Made by a program: the position numbers and the translations under genes
Assembly: GCA_021295655.1 (NCBI GenBank)
Contig: JAGWBX010000063.1
Span: 1,460-36,019 of the forward strand
Length of the DNA stretch: 34,560 bases
Direction of reading: 5' to 3'
Source of the DNA: Candidatus Latescibacterota bacterium
GTDB taxonomy: Bacteria > Latescibacterota > UBA2968 > GCA-2709665
Shown here: positions 15,211-23,682 of the stretch, piece after piece
How the letters are laid out: each line of letters begins with the position of its first letter
Numbering within the stretch: position 1 is the first letter of the stretch
Notes under the pieces: generated by a model
What the model was told of the DNA's origin: nothing
Databases searched by the model: none
The model's input: the letters and a program-made list of their open reading frames with translations, nothing else

Positions 15211-16506
15211 TCAATTCGACCGGTCTTCCGCGATACAATAGAGGTGGCTGCGCCCCCGCAAATAGAGGGCATCCCCCACAACCACCGGAGACGCGCCGCT
15301 CCCTTCATCCAGGGTGTTCGTTGCCAGAATTTCGAATTCAGGGCTGTTCCTGATGACCAGCGTCTTACCGTCGAGATCGGAAATATACACGCGGTTGTCA
15401 GCACCCACCAGAGACCCGTAGATGAAGCCCATCCCGTTCAGGCGTATGGGCCCGAAGTGCGGTTCACCCGTTCCTGGATTGTAGCAAGACAGGAACGCCC
15501 CCCGGCCTTTCAGAAAAAACAGCCTGTTGCCATCGAGCAGCGGCGACGACACGTAGGGCGTATCCCGCGTTATCGACCAGAGCACCGAATCCGAGTCCGA
15601 AATATCGCCCTTTGCCGTATCCAGCGAAATTGCCTGCATGGCCGGCGCCCGGTGCCCGCTGGCCACGTAGACGACCCCGTTCGCGTGCAACGGCGTGGGA
15701 ATCACGTTCGTCCCCAGGCCGCCGCATTCCCAGATCTGCGCCCCGTTTTTCAGGTCGTAACTCCGGGTGCGGCCCGACGCACTCACGATCACCTGGGTCT
15801 GCTTGCCGCGGTCCACGGTCAGCGGCGTGGACCAGGACGTTACCTCGTCTCGAGCGTTGCGCCAGAGTTCCTTGCCCGTGTTTTTGTCCAGCGCAACAAT
15901 GAACGAGTCCCCTTCGTGGTCCCAGTTGATCAACAGCGTGTTGCCGTGGATTGTTGGCGATGCCCCTTCGCCAAAAGCGTTTCTGCTCCAGTACTTGCCC
16001 AGGTCTTTCTCCCACCTCAGATTGCCGTCCATATCGAGGCAATAAAGCCCCTGTGATCCGAAATACGCATAAAGGTTCTCTCCGTCCGTGATGCCCGACG
16101 GAGACGCAAACGATGCCGTCCGGTGCATCCCCTCGTAAGGCCGGGCCTCCCGAACCGTCTTTTCCCAGACGGTTTCACCGGTAAGACGGTCCAGCGCCAG
16201 AACCCTGTATTGAAACAGATTGGGCGGCGGGCGGCGTCTTCCCGTGCCGGTATCCGCCGCAACCTTGTCAGTCCTCACGGCGGTTTGCACAAAGATACGA
16301 TCACCCCAGACAATCGGCGTTGCGTGGCCCAGACCGGGAATGGGCGCCTTCCATCGGATGTTCTTCTCTTCGCTCCACTGTACGGGCGGACTCCCGTCGA
16401 CCAGCCCGTTGCGGTTCGGACCGCGCCAATGCGGCCAGTTCGACGCCGCCGATCCGGCTGCGCTCAGAAGACAGAAAACCGCAATGGCCAGAGAAAATCG
16501 ATACAT
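15211..16506 (-). CDS. Exported PQQ-binding-like beta-propeller repeat protein
   Basis: This 431-residue protein has a signal peptide (MYRFSLAIAVFCLLSAAGSA) and the diagnostic mature start NWPHWRGPNRNGLVDGSPPV. Propeller repeats of the type VLALDRLTGETVWEKTV, LYCLDMDGNLRWEKDLG and FIVALDKNTGKELWRNA follow. Such PQQ-like (BamB/outer-membrane assembly-like) propellers occur in large paralogous sets in Planctomycetes and related uncultured phyla. Catalytic PQQ dehydrogenase residues are not evident, so a binding or scaffold role is more likely (inference). AAAGGAG precedes the ATG at 16506. A shorter paralogue with the same WPxWxGP start lies at 28585-29786 but is frameshifted. It is probably in one unit with the TRAP genes downstream. 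Confidence 0.85.
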   Translation of the reverse strand: MYRFSLAIAVFCLLSAAGSAASNWPHWRGPNRNGLVDGSPPVQWSEEKNIRWKAPIPGLGHATPIVWGDRIFVQTAVRTDKVAADTGTGRRRPPPNLFQYRVLALDRLTGETVWEKTVREARPYEGMHRTASFASPSGITDGENLYAYFGSQGLYCLDMDGNLRWEKDLGKYWSRNAFGEGASPTIHGNTLLINWDHEGDSFIVALDKNTGKELWRNARDEVTSWSTPLTVDRGKQTQVIVSASGRTRSYDLKNGAQIWECGGLGTNVIPTPLHANGVVYVASGHRAPAMQAISLDTAKGDISDSDSVLWSITRDTPYVSSPLLDGNRLFFLKGRGAFLSCYNPGTGEPHFGPIRLNGMGFIYGSLVGADNRVYISDLDGKTLVIRNSPEFEILATNTLDEGSGASPVVVGDALYLRGRSHLYCIAEDRSN

Positions 16507-16639
16507 AACGCGCTCCTTTCACGATCTACGACCTGTGAAGTCCGACTTCGTGCCCTTTATTGAAGATACGCTCTGCGATTCCGGAATTGAATTCCTTTTT
16601 CGATTGCCGGACGGGATGACACGGAAATAGACCTCCATT

Positions 16640-16940
16640 CGACCGCCGCAACATCCCGTCTCACTGCGTCGCTTGCGGTGAGAACATGTCGACGTGCCTG
16701 CGCTGCCTGTGCTGAGACCCTCGAAACGGCTTGTCGAAACGCGGTCATTGAGCTTGCCTGCATTGAGCCTGTCGAAATGTCGAAATGCCCGGGTTTTCCA
16801 ACCAGCCTAGCGCTCCTCAACGCCCTTCGCCGACCCTTCGACAGGCTCAGGGAGCGACTCAGGCCGTTGTCGTTCTTCCAGGCGGCCGACCTGACGTCCA
16901 AATTACGGCGATCGTCTTCCGAGACAGGGCACAACCAGCG
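16640..16940. repeat. Patchwork of repeat modules between the PQQ propeller and ABC permease genes
   Basis: There is no gene in 16507-16944. The stretch contains ATCCCGTCTCACTGCG and GGCCGACCTG plus CCAAATT, blocks also present in the element at 21477-21637. It also contains, in reverse orientation, TTCGACATTTCGACA followed by GGCTCAATGCAGGCA, shared with repeat copy C near 4413-4443. Another TTCGACAGGCTCAGG motif lies near 16840. It looks like nested, decayed copies of both families. Confidence 0.5.
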
Positions 16941-16944
16941 GCTG

Positions 16945-19900
16945 TCACGCCCTTTCCCGCTTCAATGCCGGCAACAGCGGGGTCCTGAGCGCAACAACAA
17001 TTCCCGCGGCGCCTGCAGCCAGGCCCGCGCCGAGTATCAGACCCAGCGTTGCAAGCAACGACGTCGACGGCACGCCGCCGGCGGAAGCATGGGGCACTGT
17101 TGTCACAATCGCGGCCACAACGCCAATTGCCATGCCCGTTGCCATCAGGAATCCGTTCTCCACGAACAGAAGTCCGGATAACAACGACCTGCGAAACCCG
17201 AGCGCACTCAGCGCCGCCAGTTCGGTGCGTCGTTCGATGACGTTGCGCACCATCACGATCCCCAGGCCGAACGTACCCAGAAGCACCCCCAGCCCGCCCA
17301 GCGTCTGAAACGTTGACAGGTACGTATTCTCCACCGTCCTGAAACGATCCAGCCTGGCCGAGGTCGACGAGGCATCCAGACCGGCGTCCTGCAACTTCCG
17401 CTCCAGCAGTGCCCCCATTTCACGGGGTCGGTCGGTCTCGATCAGGAAATAACCGTAGCCGCTCCGTTCGGGGAAATGCGCGGTGAAATTCGCCTCCGAC
17501 ACCAGCAGTTCACTCTGGAAGATACTGTTCTTCAGCAGCCCTACCAGCCGCAGCCTGACGACCTCACCCGTATCCGTTCGGACAGGGATCTCGTCGCCCA
17601 GTTTCCCGTGCAGGATCCAGGTGACCGAGTTTGCGTCTCCAAATGCCGGAATCACTCCCGGTTCCGCGCGCCGCGTCAACAGACTCCATGGCTCATCCGT
17701 TTTCTGCAACAGCCGATCGAACGTGAAGCCGGCCCGTCGTATCAACGCTTCGGGCACGCCCAGAACCCTGGGATGGCGGGGCCTGTAGAGATTCAGACAA
17801 CTCACGTCCTCGCCCGGCAAGACACGGAAAGGCATTACCCGCGCCCCGTCCAGGATCCCGGCATCCTCAGCGGAAAACCCCAGCTCAAACCGGCCTTCCT
17901 CCGAATTGAGATCGTGGTAGAGCGGCACGTCCGTTTCGGCGACGAGTTGAAACCCGCCGCCGCCCGACGTCCGGTTGTTCAACGCATCCCCGCCGGCATC
18001 CATGCGGCGATGTGCGCCAACCGCTGTAACCACGAAACAGGCGCTTGCAATCAACGATGCGCACAGCAGGCTCCGCCCCGGATTTCGCGCGCTGTTCCGC
18101 ACACCCATTCGCCAGATTCCCGGCGCCGCGGCGCGCCGACGACCATGAAAAAAGAGGGCGAGTGTGCACAGACCCGAAACCAGAAGACATGTCCCGCATC
18201 CGAAAAACAGCGCTATCGCGGCTTCGCGCCCTGCGCCCGCCGCGCCGGCGAGGCAGGCCGCCGCCAGTCCCAGGCTTCCCAGCGCACACGCCTTTATCCG
18301 GCGCCCGCCGCCGGCGGCCGCCTGGTGAACGGTCCCGGAAAGCAGGGCGCGTACGGGCATACCGCCCAATCGCCGGACCGTCATCAGAATCGTAAACAGA
18401 ACCACAACCTGCGATATGAGGTACCCGGCCGCCAGACTGGACGCATGCACGTGCAGCGTGAGTTCGCTGGTCCCTACGGCCGGGACCCACCAGGTGCGCA
18501 GCCCCGCGATCATAAGCCATCCGTACGCCAGTCCACCAGCAATCCCGATCACACCCCCCAACCCGGCCAGCCAGATCGCCTCCACCATGAACCTGCCTCT
18601 GATCGCGCCCGCCGTAAACCCCGTGGCCATCAGAACACCCACCTCGCCGGCGCGTTGTTCCACACCGAACCGGAAAAGAAGACTCACAAGCAACGCCGCC
18701 GAAACAATCAGGAAGAGACTGAACCCGACGAACAGACCGCCGAAGTCCGTAGACCCCGATGAAGCTGCCAGACCCTGTTTTTTTACGGGTTGAAACACCA
18801 ATCCGGCGGACTCGGCCGAGAGCGCCTCCCGGATGCGGGATCGAAATCGCGCGGCTGATTGTGCAACGTCCATTCCCGGCACGGGACCCAGCCGAATGGA
18901 AGTCAGACTGCCGAACCGGCTTTGCCACAGGCGCCGTCCCGCGGCGGACGACACAAAGGCTTTGGGTGCGGCCCGGTAGGCATCCCAGTAGGCCTCGTCT
19001 GCCGGACGTATGCGCTTCAGGTCCACAGGGAAGGGCGGGTCCCAGGCGTGCATGTCGTCCGCGTTGTGAAGACCCGGGAATGCAGGCGTCAGCAGGGAAT
19101 CCGCGCCCAGTCCTTTCATGGCGACAACGCCGGCCAGGCGGAACGTGACACGCCGGGTGTTCAACGCCTTATTCGGTCCGGCTTCAAAATAAGCCACCTC
19201 CACGGCGTCGCCGGTTTCGGCGTGAAGATCCGCCGCCGCCCAGGTATTCAGCAACAATTCACCCTCGCCGAGGACCGGCGCCGGACGCCCGTTTGCCAGT
19301 TGCAGCAAACCGACGTCCCCCTCGTCCATTGCGGCAATCGTTGAATAGGGCAATTCGCGATCCCGGACCCGGATGGAATTGGCCAGGTAGGTCAGTATTG
19401 CCATTCGGGGCATCCCCAACGCTTCCGCCAGACCGAGAACCGTGTTTGCGACACGGGGTTTCAACAGGAATCCCGTGCTTTCAACCGAGATATAATCGGC
19501 ATCCACGCGCATCGAAAGCCCCAGATCATCCAGTGTTGCGGCCCGTGAGAGCGCGTGGGCCGGATCGCCGGCGCCCTGCGACGCCATTGAGACCAGGAGC
19601 ATGTTCACCCTGCCCGGCATCCCCAGCGCTTCCTGCAATACCGGCAGGGAGACGAACGCATTGAGCGGCACATCCTGCCGTGCGCGCAAACCGAAACGGC
19701 CCATCCCCCGGTCGGGCACGACCGCTGTGAGTCGTACGCGTACCGTCTGTATGGATTCCGATACCTCGTCCCGCCCGAACAGGGATTCTCTGTGGACGTC
19801 GGCCGGAAGTTCAAACGAAAGCAGGACCGCATCGCCCACACGCGCGTTCAGTTCGTTCCTCAAAGACTCATTGGCGACAAATGGCGTTGCGGCCCCGTGA

Positions 19901-20265
19901 CGATCCAGGCCGGACACGTTCGCATTGAACAGGCCCCCGAACCGCGAATCGACACCCAGGATTGTGACGCGGGAGGCCCGTGTCCCGGCGCTCGCATGCA
20001 CCGCCGATCCGCTGAGGTTGACGGCCGGCACAACGGACAGTCCGTCCTGCGCCGCCTCAACGTCCCGCGCCAGACCCGCGCGAAAGAAGCGCTCCGAAAC
20101 CAGCGCATGGTCGATATCGCCCAAACGGTCGAGGGTCAGGTCTTTCAGGCTGTCGCGCACCGAATCGCCCACCAGCAGGGCCCCGGTAAGCACGGCGGTG
20201 GCCACGGCCACCGCCAGCAAAACGGACAGATGAATTCGCCGGTAGTAGGTCAGACTTCCAAACAA
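16945..20265 (-). CDS. Very large FtsX-like ABC transporter permease
   Basis: This 1106-residue protein has an N-terminal membrane segment (about residues 12-33), a long extracytoplasmic MacB-like domain, a first FtsX core near residue 520 (FVGFSLFLIVSAALLVSLLF, then a segment around FTAGAIRGRFMVEAIWLAGL), further segments near 640-720, a second periplasmic region, and a C-terminal FtsX core (GVLLGTFGLGIVMVRNVIER, then ELAALSALGFRRSLLSGL). It is a fused two-module permease of the lipoprotein-release or MacB type. The start is TTG at 20265, supported by GGGAGGG just upstream, and overlaps the ATPase stop by 16 bp. With that ATPase it probably moves a lipid, lipoprotein or peptide across or out of the inner membrane. 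The substrate is unknown. Confidence 0.88.
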   Translation of the reverse strand: MFGSLTYYRRIHLSVLLAVAVATAVLTGALLVGDSVRDSLKDLTLDRLGDIDHALVSERFFRAGLARDVEAAQDGLSVVPAVNLSGSAVHASAGTRASRVTILGVDSRFGGLFNANVSGLDRHGAATPFVANESLRNELNARVGDAVLLSFELPADVHRESLFGRDEVSESIQTVRVRLTAVVPDRGMGRFGLRARQDVPLNAFVSLPVLQEALGMPGRVNMLLVSMASQGAGDPAHALSRAATLDDLGLSMRVDADYISVESTGFLLKPRVANTVLGLAEALGMPRMAILTYLANSIRVRDRELPYSTIAAMDEGDVGLLQLANGRPAPVLGEGELLLNTWAAADLHAETGDAVEVAYFEAGPNKALNTRRVTFRLAGVVAMKGLGADSLLTPAFPGLHNADDMHAWDPPFPVDLKRIRPADEAYWDAYRAAPKAFVSSAAGRRLWQSRFGSLTSIRLGPVPGMDVAQSAARFRSRIREALSAESAGLVFQPVKKQGLAASSGSTDFGGLFVGFSLFLIVSAALLVSLLFRFGVEQRAGEVGVLMATGFTAGAIRGRFMVEAIWLAGLGGVIGIAGGLAYGWLMIAGLRTWWVPAVGTSELTLHVHASSLAAGYLISQVVVLFTILMTVRRLGGMPVRALLSGTVHQAAAGGGRRIKACALGSLGLAAACLAGAAGAGREAAIALFFGCGTCLLVSGLCTLALFFHGRRRAAAPGIWRMGVRNSARNPGRSLLCASLIASACFVVTAVGAHRRMDAGGDALNNRTSGGGGFQLVAETDVPLYHDLNSEEGRFELGFSAEDAGILDGARVMPFRVLPGEDVSCLNLYRPRHPRVLGVPEALIRRAGFTFDRLLQKTDEPWSLLTRRAEPGVIPAFGDANSVTWILHGKLGDEIPVRTDTGEVVRLRLVGLLKNSIFQSELLVSEANFTAHFPERSGYGYFLIETDRPREMGALLERKLQDAGLDASSTSARLDRFRTVENTYLSTFQTLGGLGVLLGTFGLGIVMVRNVIERRTELAALSALGFRRSLLSGLLFVENGFLMATGMAIGVVAAIVTTVPHASAGGVPSTSLLATLGLILGAGLAAGAAGIVVALRTPLLPALKRERA

Positions 20266-20909
20266 GTTCCCTCCCGCAACTCAAGCCGGCGCGCAAACCG
20301 CGCGGCCATCTCCGGACTGTGCGTGACCCCGATCAGGACGGTCTCCTCCTGAGCATGCAACTCGAAGAGCAGATCGCAGACTTCGTGGGCGCGGGCCCGA
20401 TCCAGGCTGCCCGTCGGTTCATCGCAAAGCAGCAGCGCCGGCCCGTTGACCAGCGCTCGAGCCACGGCCACCCGCTGGCGTTCGCCGCCGGAGAGGGCGG
20501 CAGGGCGGTGTTCCGTCCGATGCGCAAGCCCCACCCGTTCAATCAGCTTCCGTGCCCGATCCTCGCCGCAGGCGCCGGCATTGCCAAACGCCAGCGTGGG
20601 CAACAGCACGTTTTCCAACACGGAATACTGGGGCAGCAGATGGTGGTCCTGGAAGACGAATCCGATCCCCCGGTTCCGAAAACGCGCCAGTTCCCTGGCG
20701 GGGAGGTCGTAGGGGGCCCGGCCGTCGATCTCCACACGACCCGAATTCGGCCTGTCCAGGGTGCCCAGCACGTGCAACAGCGTACTCTTACCCGAACCGG
20801 AGGGCCCGACAACCGCAACCGACTGCCCTCGAGAGACTTCGAATGAGACGTCTCTGAGAACGGACACCTCCCCGTACCGCTTTGAAACCTGCTCAGCCCT
20901 CAGCATCAT
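20250..20909 (-). CDS. ABC transporter ATP-binding protein (LolD/MacB type)
   Basis: This 219-residue nucleotide-binding subunit has all motifs: Walker A GPSGSGKST (residues 35-43), Q-loop FVFQDHHLLP, signature LSGGERQRVAVARAL, Walker B LLLCDEPTGSLD and the switch histidine in GVTHSPE. FVFQDHHLLPQYSVLENVLLP is typical of the LolD/MacB subgroup that partners FtsX-like permeases. I chose the ATG at 20909 of a tandem ATG ATG, following GAGGAGGGGGAGG. The longer frame reaching 21002 runs into the thioesterase gene. It overlaps the thioesterase stop by 17 bp and the permease start by 16 bp, so the three genes form one tightly coupled unit. Confidence 0.92.
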   Translation of the reverse strand: MMLRAEQVSKRYGEVSVLRDVSFEVSRGQSVAVVGPSGSGKSTLLHVLGTLDRPNSGRVEIDGRAPYDLPARELARFRNRGIGFVFQDHHLLPQYSVLENVLLPTLAFGNAGACGEDRARKLIERVGLAHRTEHRPAALSGGERQRVAVARALVNGPALLLCDEPTGSLDRARAHEVCDLLFELHAQEETVLIGVTHSPEMAARFARRLELREGTCLEV

Positions 20910-21339
20910 CCTCCCCCTCCTCTTCAGGGCATTCCAGGATCCGGTCCGCAATGAAATCGGGAATGGGGATGGCGCGGAACGGCTGTCCCGGTGCGCATTC
21001 ACAGAACACCGTGCTCAACCGGCCCGTGGCAATCAGGACGTCGCCGCGTTGAAACTCAAACCCGTACGTCATCGAACGGGTCCCTTTTCGTATCACCTTC
21101 AAACGTACATCCAGCACGTCTTCGAAACGGGCGGGATTCAGATAGTCGCACGACGCGCCCACCCGGGGCCATCCGACCCTGCGCCCTTCCCAGGTGCCCG
21201 CCACGCTCGTGCCGAGCGAACGCAGGAACGCGTGTTCCGCCGCCTCCATGAAAACAAAAAACCGGGAAAAGTGCACAATCCCGGCCATATCCGTATCCGA
21301 AAATTCCACGCTTCGCGTGGTGTTGAATTCACTCGGCAT
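20893..21339 (-). CDS. Hotdog-fold acyl-CoA thioesterase (YbgC/4-hydroxybenzoyl-CoA type)
   Basis: This 148-residue protein carries the active-site block VEFSDTDMAGIVHFSRFFVF, where D17 of the second DTD aspartate is the expected catalytic residue, followed by FMEAAEHAFLRSLG and GWPRVGASCDYLNPARFED. The 4HBT family hydrolyses thioesters of CoA or carrier proteins. ATG 21339 is chosen because AAGGAAG lies just upstream and homologues begin close to this motif. The frame extends further to 21471 without homology. Its 3' end overlaps the ABC ATPase start, an unusual partnership for a thioesterase that suggests the exported molecule is released from a thioester or has an acyl part (inference). 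Confidence 0.9.
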   Translation of the reverse strand: MPSEFNTTRSVEFSDTDMAGIVHFSRFFVFMEAAEHAFLRSLGTSVAGTWEGRRVGWPRVGASCDYLNPARFEDVLDVRLKVIRKGTRSMTYGFEFQRGDVLIATGRLSTVFCECAPGQPFRAIPIPDFIADRILECPEEEGEDDAEG

Positions 21340-21476
21340 ATGACTTCCTTTCAGGGATGCTGCCGCCCCGACGTTGTCGGTCTGATTCGCACCGGTGTTC
21401 TGTTCCGGATACGGGCCACCCGGATAATGGCGCCGGCAACCGTGATTTGACATCGCCATGCCGGGCCGCAAACCCT

Positions 21477-21637
21477 GTCCTGTCCCAAAAATACCTCACC
21501 ATGCTTCCGCCTGTCTGCGTGCGTGAGATAGCACGCACAGGCAGGCCGATTCATCCCGTCTCGCTACGTTGGGCCGACCTGCTGCGAGCCGGACGACTCG
21601 ACGGCCAAATTCAGGCAACTTATTTCTGGGACAGAAC
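21477..21637. mobile_element. MITE-like element with 17-bp terminal inverted repeats
   Basis: The left end GTCCTGTCCCAAAAATA (21477-21493) and right end TATTTCTGGGACAGAAC (21621-21637) are inverted copies with two mismatches. The 161-bp interior holds the imperfect palindrome GCCTGTCTGCGTGCGTG / GCACGCACAGGCAGGC at 21509-21545, which recurs in the element at 9408-9578, and has no coding frame. It separates the EamA-like gene from the thioesterase gene. The flanks 21340-21476 and 21638-21670 show nothing else. Confidence 0.65.
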
Positions 21638-21670
21638 ACTGAGCGCTGAAGGCTGATAGCGCCTCCGGCT

Positions 21671-22171
21671 TCAGGACGCCGGCTTGAAGAGCGTCACCAG
21701 GCACCCGCCCATCGCCGCGAGCACGATACCCAGCACGAACTGCCAGTTCAACGCGCCCCATCCACCGGCCGGAGGGTGAACGGCCATCGACACCACGGCG
21801 TTTACAATGGGAGCGCCGGCGAATACGATGGACATCACCACGGCAGGCGTGCCCCTGGCCCCGAACGCGAGCAGGACGCCGAATGCGCCGATGGCGCCCA
21901 CGGTGCCGGCAAGCAGAGACCACGTGAACCCGCGCGCGGGAAACGACCAGTCCGAGCCGTTCAGCCAGAGGACGATCATTGAACCGATTACGGCGGTCAG
22001 CAGATAAGCCACGCCCACCAGCAGGAAGGCCTTGTACCGACCGTTCACGGGGTCGGCCATTGCAATCTGCCCGGTGTGCAGGAAAATGCCGTACAATCCC
22101 CACGACCCTACCGTCATGGCGGCGAATATCAGCCAGGTCAGCCCTGGCATCGATGCCTGTTCGGCCGGCAT
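21671..22171 (-). CDS. Small EamA/DMT-like integral membrane protein
   Basis: This 166-residue protein has about five hydrophobic segments, including LIFAAMTVGSWGLYGIFLHT, VGVAYLLTAVIGSMIVLWL, AGTVGAIGAFGVLLAFGARG and FVLGIVLAAMGGCLVTLF. The spacing and the ending resemble one half of an EamA (drug/metabolite transporter) protein. Single-module proteins of this kind usually act as dimers. The ATG at 22171 has AAGGAGGA eight bases upstream, so the longer open frame to 22315 is rejected. It follows the glycosyltransferase gene by 61 bp. The role could be export or flipping of the molecule built by the upstream genes, but family functions vary widely and this is inference. Confidence 0.75.
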   Translation of the reverse strand: MPAEQASMPGLTWLIFAAMTVGSWGLYGIFLHTGQIAMADPVNGRYKAFLLVGVAYLLTAVIGSMIVLWLNGSDWSFPARGFTWSLLAGTVGAIGAFGVLLAFGARGTPAVVMSIVFAGAPIVNAVVSMAVHPPAGGWGALNWQFVLGIVLAAMGGCLVTLFKPAS

Positions 22172-22232
22172 AGAATATCCTCCTTCGTTATCCGGTGGTG
22201 AATCGTCGGCGGGACCACAGGTAAGGGACCGG

Positions 22233-23525
22233 TCATCCCGCGACGAAATGTCTATAGACCCCAAGCATGGCGTCGGCCATGCACGCGTCGCCGGCCATCC
22301 GGTGCACGGCCGCACGGCCCCTTCTCCCCATGGCTTCGCGTGCCTCCCTGTCGCTCATCATACGGGACAGCCCCTCGGCGAGCGCCTCCGGGGAGTCCGG
22401 ATCGACCAGGATGCCTCCTCCGGTGCGGTCGAGAAGCGCCGGAAACGCGCCGTGACGCGGCTGGACCACCGGCGTGCCGTTGGCCAGCGCCTCCAGTACG
22501 AACAACCCCTTCGGCTCCCGGTACGGCGTTGGTACAGACAATACGTGGACGCTGTTCAGGAAATCGATCTTCTGTTGCCGGTCCACCTCGCCCCGGTACT
22601 CGAAGGCGTTGGAAAGCCCGCGGGACTCGATCAGCGAGACGACCTGGCGAAAATAGGGCTTCTCACGCCCGCCCAGATAACCCGCCGCCAGCAACCTGAT
22701 ATTTTCCGTTCCCACCTGTTCCGCCAGCCGCCCCACGGCATCCGCCAGAAGATGCAATCCCTTCTCCGGCGCGACGCGGGCCATGTAGCCGATCGTGAAC
22801 GGTGTCTCCGGCAAATCCCGCTCGCGGCGCCCATGGCCCTCCAGACTGATGCCCAGTGGAACCACGCGGAAGCGCTCCCGCGGCGCCTGCAGGTAGGCAG
22901 CCATGGACGACGCGTACCAGTCGCACGTTGCCACAAAGGCGTCGACGTCGCGCGCCCGGTCCCGCGCCAGGCTCAGGGCCTCGTTTCGGTACGGTTCCGC
23001 CAACCCGTCGAGAAAAACGTCCTCCCCCTGCACGGAACACAGAACGGGAATGCCCAGTTCACGCTTCATCTCACGCACCATGCCCAGAAACATGGAATTC
23101 GTCAGATGAACAAGGTCCGGCCGCAGGTCGTCTTTCAGCCAGCGGACCAGCTTTTTCAGTTCCTTTCTCTGGGAGCCCTGTTCCCCCTTCAGCATCGAGA
23201 CCGTGAGCGCCCCCAGTTCTTCCGCACGCGTCGATCCACTGAACCACGAAAGCGAATTCAACAGCGTACGCACGTTCATCAGTCGGTCCACGAATTCCGG
23301 CGCACGACGAAAAAACGCCAGTTTCTGCTGCAGATAGACGTTTATTCCACCGTAGAACACCCGGTCGATGCTCGCGTCCGGACCATCGGTCCGCAACGGC
23401 GTGTACGTTGGGATCAGCACCAGGTCAACTCCCTTGAGCCTGAGCGCCGTGGCCAGCGTATTGTCGTTAATACAACTCCCGCAATACATCCCCGCCGCGC
23501 CGGCGGCGATGTAAGCAACACGCAT
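22233..23525 (-). CDS. GT-B family 4 glycosyltransferase
   Basis: In this 430-residue protein the N-terminal half opens with MRVAYIAAGAAGMYCGSCIN and contains the acceptor region PDLVHLTNSMFLG. The C-terminal GT4 nucleotide-sugar region has GYMARVAPEKGLHLLADAV, the EPKGLFVLEALANGTPVVQ stretch carrying the two glutamates of the E-x7-E motif, and GGILVDPDSPEALAEGL. It is a retaining GT using UDP- or GDP-sugars. Donor and acceptor are unknown. GGAGG lies about 11 bases before ATG 23525. The N-terminal GMYCGSCIND motif recurs in a GT4 subgroup of poorly characterised bacteria. It sits 157 bp downstream of the flavoprotein gene. Confidence 0.88.
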   Translation of the reverse strand: MRVAYIAAGAAGMYCGSCINDNTLATALRLKGVDLVLIPTYTPLRTDGPDASIDRVFYGGINVYLQQKLAFFRRAPEFVDRLMNVRTLLNSLSWFSGSTRAEELGALTVSMLKGEQGSQRKELKKLVRWLKDDLRPDLVHLTNSMFLGMVREMKRELGIPVLCSVQGEDVFLDGLAEPYRNEALSLARDRARDVDAFVATCDWYASSMAAYLQAPRERFRVVPLGISLEGHGRRERDLPETPFTIGYMARVAPEKGLHLLADAVGRLAEQVGTENIRLLAAGYLGGREKPYFRQVVSLIESRGLSNAFEYRGEVDRQQKIDFLNSVHVLSVPTPYREPKGLFVLEALANGTPVVQPRHGAFPALLDRTGGGILVDPDSPEALAEGLSRMMSDREAREAMGRRGRAAVHRMAGDACMADAMLGVYRHFVAG

Positions 23526-23567
23526 GGGGTGTTCCGCCTCCCTGCCGGTCGCTGACCTGGAAACGCC

Positions 23568-23587
23568 GCATCTGCCGGCGCAGATGC
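23568..23587. repeat. Perfect hairpin GCATCTGC-CGGC-GCAGATGC
   Basis: This 8-bp inverted repeat with a 4-base loop lies in the 157-bp gap between the flavoprotein and glycosyltransferase genes. It could be an attenuator or RNA-processing site, or an extragenic palindrome. Confidence 0.5.
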
Positions 23588-23611
23588 AGGGGTCTTCCCA
23601 TTGGAGGCAAT

Positions 23612-23640
23612 CCCGGCCCGCGGGGGCTGACAGGGCCGGG
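23612..23640. repeat. Perfect stem CCCGGCCC / GGGCCGGG with 13-base loop
   Basis: This GC-rich stem lies 43 bp past the flavoprotein stop codon in the direction of transcription. It lacks a U-tract on the minus strand, so it is not a classical terminator, but it could pause transcription or protect the mRNA 3' end. Confidence 0.45.
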
Positions 23641-23682
23641 TCCCCTTCTTCTTCCGTAAATCGTCCAGGCGACGTTACGGCG

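Noticed and set aside
17476..18762. Plus-strand open frame of 428 codons opposite the large permease
   Set aside because: It is Arg/Gln/Pro-rich with no domains and mirrors the codon bias of the real minus-strand gene.
22032..23555. Plus-strand open frame of 507 codons opposite the glycosyltransferase and EamA-like genes
   Set aside because: It spans two real genes and their gap, has no recognisable domain, and the opposite strand has clear families.
23612..23640. Intrinsic terminator after the flavoprotein gene
   Set aside because: The stem is strong but no U-tract follows on the transcribed strand. Kept only as a repeat/hairpin feature.
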